64,000 nucleotides of DNA from Ignavibacteriaceae bacterium. GTDB lineage: Bacteria > Bacteroidota > Ignavibacteria > Ignavibacteriales > Ignavibacteriaceae. Location of the stretch: assembly GCA_019638025.1 (NCBI GenBank), contig JAHBUO010000001.1, forward strand, positions 405,474-469,473, read 5' to 3'. A model generated the notes under the pieces. The model saw only the letters and a list, made by a program, of their open reading frames with translations. It was not told the origin of the DNA and searched no databases. This document shows positions 62,531-64,000 of the stretch, one piece after another (within the stretch, counting starts at the first letter, position 1; each line of letters starts with the position of its first letter). The position numbers and the translations under genes are program-made.

Positions 62531-63694
62531 ATGAATCAATTCTTCGATTTTGTTAGTCAAGGTTTTACTCAATTCTTAAGTTATACTGCTTTTGCAAATA
62601 TTACCACCGGGCATGTTGTGATGATTATTATTGCTCTGGTATTTATTTATTTAGCGATTGCGAAAGATTATGAGCCGCTTCTTTTAATTCCGATTGGCTT
62701 TGGTATGTTAATCGGAAATATTCCTTTTAACCTTGGTGCGGGTCTCCAAGTGGGAATCTACGAAGAAGGAAGCGTGTTAAATTATCTCTATTTCGGAGTA
62801 ACGAAAGGAATTTACCCACCTTTGATATTTCTTGGCATTGGTGCGATGACAGATTTTTCGACATTACTTTCAAATCCCAAATTAATATTACTTGGAGCTG
62901 CGGCTCAATTAGGTATTTTTGGTGCTTACACAATTTCACTTGCATTAGGATTTATTCCCGAACAAGCAGCCGCTATCGCAATCATTGGTGGAGCTGATGG
63001 TCCAACCGCTATATTTCTTTCATCTAAACTTGCTCCGGAGTTAGTTGGAGCAATAGCCGTTTCGGCATATTCTTACATGGCGTTGGTTCCTGTTATTCAA
63101 CCTCCGATTATGAAATTGCTAACTAATGAGAAAGAGCGAAAAATAAGAATGAAACCTCCGAGAACGGTTTCTAAAACTGAAAAAATTATGTTCCCCATAA
63201 TTGGTTTATTATTAACATGTTTTGTAACTCCAAGTGCACTTCCATTGTTGGGAATGTTATTCTTCGGAAATCTTCTTAAAGAAAGCGGAGTAACCAAACG
63301 TCTTGCCGATACTGCAAAGGGAGCGTTAATTGATATCGTGACAATTTTAATCGGATTAACCGTTGGGGCTTCAACACAAGCGACAACTTTTTTAACTCCG
63401 GCTTCGATAGGAATTTTTGCCTTGGGAGCTGTTTCCTTTGTGATAGCCACAACGGGTGGTGTTCTATTCGCAAAATTTATGAATCTTTTCTTAAGTGATG
63501 AAAATAAAATTAATCCTTTAATCGGAAATGCCGGGGTCTCTGCTGTTCCTGATAGTGCGAGAGTTTCTCAAATGGTTGGTTTACAGTATGATAAATCGAA
63601 TTATCTTCTTATGCATGCGATGGCACCTAATGTTGCAGGCGTGATTGGTAGTGCTGTAGCTGCCGGTATTATGTTAAGTTTCTTTATGGGTTAG
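62531..63694 (+). CDS. Sodium-ion-translocating decarboxylase beta subunit
   Basis: A 387-residue integral membrane protein with about nine to eleven helices that decarboxylates biotin and pumps sodium. Signature segments are present: IAIIGGADGPTAIFLSSKLA with the Asp of the ion path, and NPLIGNAGVSAVPDSARVSQ with the C-terminal Asp. Both match OadB/MmdB/GcdB proteins. It starts 1 base after the biotin-carrier stop, and the stop is TAG. A clear terminator follows 15 bases on. Confidence 0.95.
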   Translation: MNQFFDFVSQGFTQFLSYTAFANITTGHVVMIIIALVFIYLAIAKDYEPLLLIPIGFGMLIGNIPFNLGAGLQVGIYEEGSVLNYLYFGVTKGIYPPLIFLGIGAMTDFSTLLSNPKLILLGAAAQLGIFGAYTISLALGFIPEQAAAIAIIGGADGPTAIFLSSKLAPELVGAIAVSAYSYMALVPVIQPPIMKLLTNEKERKIRMKPPRTVSKTEKIMFPIIGLLLTCFVTPSALPLLGMLFFGNLLKESGVTKRLADTAKGALIDIVTILIGLTVGASTQATTFLTPASIGIFALGAVSFVIATTGGVLFAKFMNLFLSDENKINPLIGNAGVSAVPDSARVSQMVGLQYDKSNYLLMHAMAPNVAGVIGSAVAAGIMLSFFMG

Positions 63695-63709
63695 TTATTT
63701 CTGCTCGAT

Positions 63710-63757
63710 ATGCGGCTGTGACGGAGTTAAATTTTATCATAGCCGCATTTATATTTT
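63710..63757 (+). terminator. Terminator of the methylmalonyl-CoA module
   Basis: ATGCGGCTGTGA (63710-63721) pairs with TCATAGCCGCAT (63737-63748) as a 12-bp stem with one G-U pair, followed by TTATATTTT. This ends the operon of six genes. Confidence 0.85.
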
Positions 63758-63913
63758 CACCTTCCTTTTTAATCAATCTTAAAATCACTAATTTTTGTTA
63801 GCAAAATTGTTGTGGGAGTTCGTTTTCTCATTTCGATATTGGTATGCATACAATTCGAGTGTTCATAAAAATAGGCCACTCAATAGTTATATAATTTAAT
63901 AGTTGAGATTAAA

Positions 63914-64000
63914 ATGAAAAAATCTATTTGGTTCGTTGTGTTATTTACAATTACAACCTTTTCTCAAGTTCGATATTATAATAATCATGATTTCTCTTTC
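63914..64000 (+). CDS. Start of an exported protein (runs off the right edge)
   Basis: The first 29 residues of a secreted protein: MKKSIWFVVLFTITTFSQ is a clean signal peptide with probable cleavage near residue 18, then VRYYNNHDFSF. There is too little to assign a family. The frame is open to base 64000. Confidence 0.6.
   Translation, partial: MKKSIWFVVLFTITTFSQVRYYNNHDFSF

Overview
The window is about 64 kb of AT-rich DNA from a free-living member of the Bacteroidota/Chlorobiota (FCB) group, most likely the class Ignavibacteria. Three things point there. Five secreted-protein genes or remnants carry a type IX secretion (T9SS) C-terminal sorting domain with the NYPNPFNP motif. Several promoters fit the Bacteroidota pattern TTG-N18..23-TAnnTTTG; the clearest precedes rpmH. 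There are no tRNA or rRNA genes, CRISPR arrays or insertion sequences that I can see. The assignment is an inference from gene content and motifs, not a phylogeny.

Layout. 1-6.7 kb: start of an aldehyde dehydrogenase, a YdeI-like protein, two small exported proteins, a ten-repeat FG-GAP protein and a CotH-kinase/lamin-tail protein. 6.8-15.8 kb: murI, then on the opposite strand a full Rnf electron-transport operon (rnfC, D, G, E, A, a Tat-signal NusG-II protein, apbE, rnfB, rseC-like). It is interrupted between rnfC and rnfD by two decayed secreted-protein genes. 16-23.7 kb: a beta-propeller T9SS protein, aldo/keto reductase, tryptophanase, a DUF4905-like protein, the AMMECR1 and MEMO pair and a DUF2520 protein. 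23.7-33.1 kb: LD-carboxypeptidase, lysA, a PD-(D/E)XK-like protein, envelope proteins, an 11-unit 21-bp repeat array and pepT. 33.1-33.8 kb: a HigBA-type toxin-antitoxin locus whose toxin has an in-frame stop. 33.9-39.3 kb: a patatin-Omp85 protein and the yidC-yidD-rnpA-rpmH cluster. 39.4-44.5 kb: a polysaccharide-type cassette (glycosyltransferase, 49-aa basic protein, DUF5989, SxtJ, NodU-type carbamoyltransferase, UDP-glucose dehydrogenase). 44.6-57.5 kb: an SDR, metH with a possible pseudoknot leader, hldD, a HAD phosphatase, a DUF438/PAS protein with a DUF1858/DUF2249 partner, a flavoprotein, hflX, a broken histidine ammonia-lyase and a GroES-like protein. 57.9-63.7 kb: the methylmalonyl-CoA module (mutase large subunit, epimerase, carboxyltransferase, and delta, biotin and beta subunits of a sodium-pumping decarboxylase). 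The right edge opens a new exported protein.

How the genes fit together. Rnf and the methylmalonyl-CoA decarboxylase are both ion-pumping complexes, so the window suggests an anaerobic or facultative fermenter that couples ferredoxin oxidation and the succinate/propionate route to an ion gradient. Tryptophanase and the ammonia-lyase (if it works) point to amino-acid use. Envelope biogenesis is well represented (murI, lysA, LD-carboxypeptidase, hldD, yidC/yidD, carbamoyltransferase cassette).

The most notable observations are two genes each broken by a single in-frame TAG (toxin and hutH), with the hutH copy also changed in its cofactor-forming tripeptide; the 21-bp array; the metH leader; and the small-protein carbamoyltransferase cassette.
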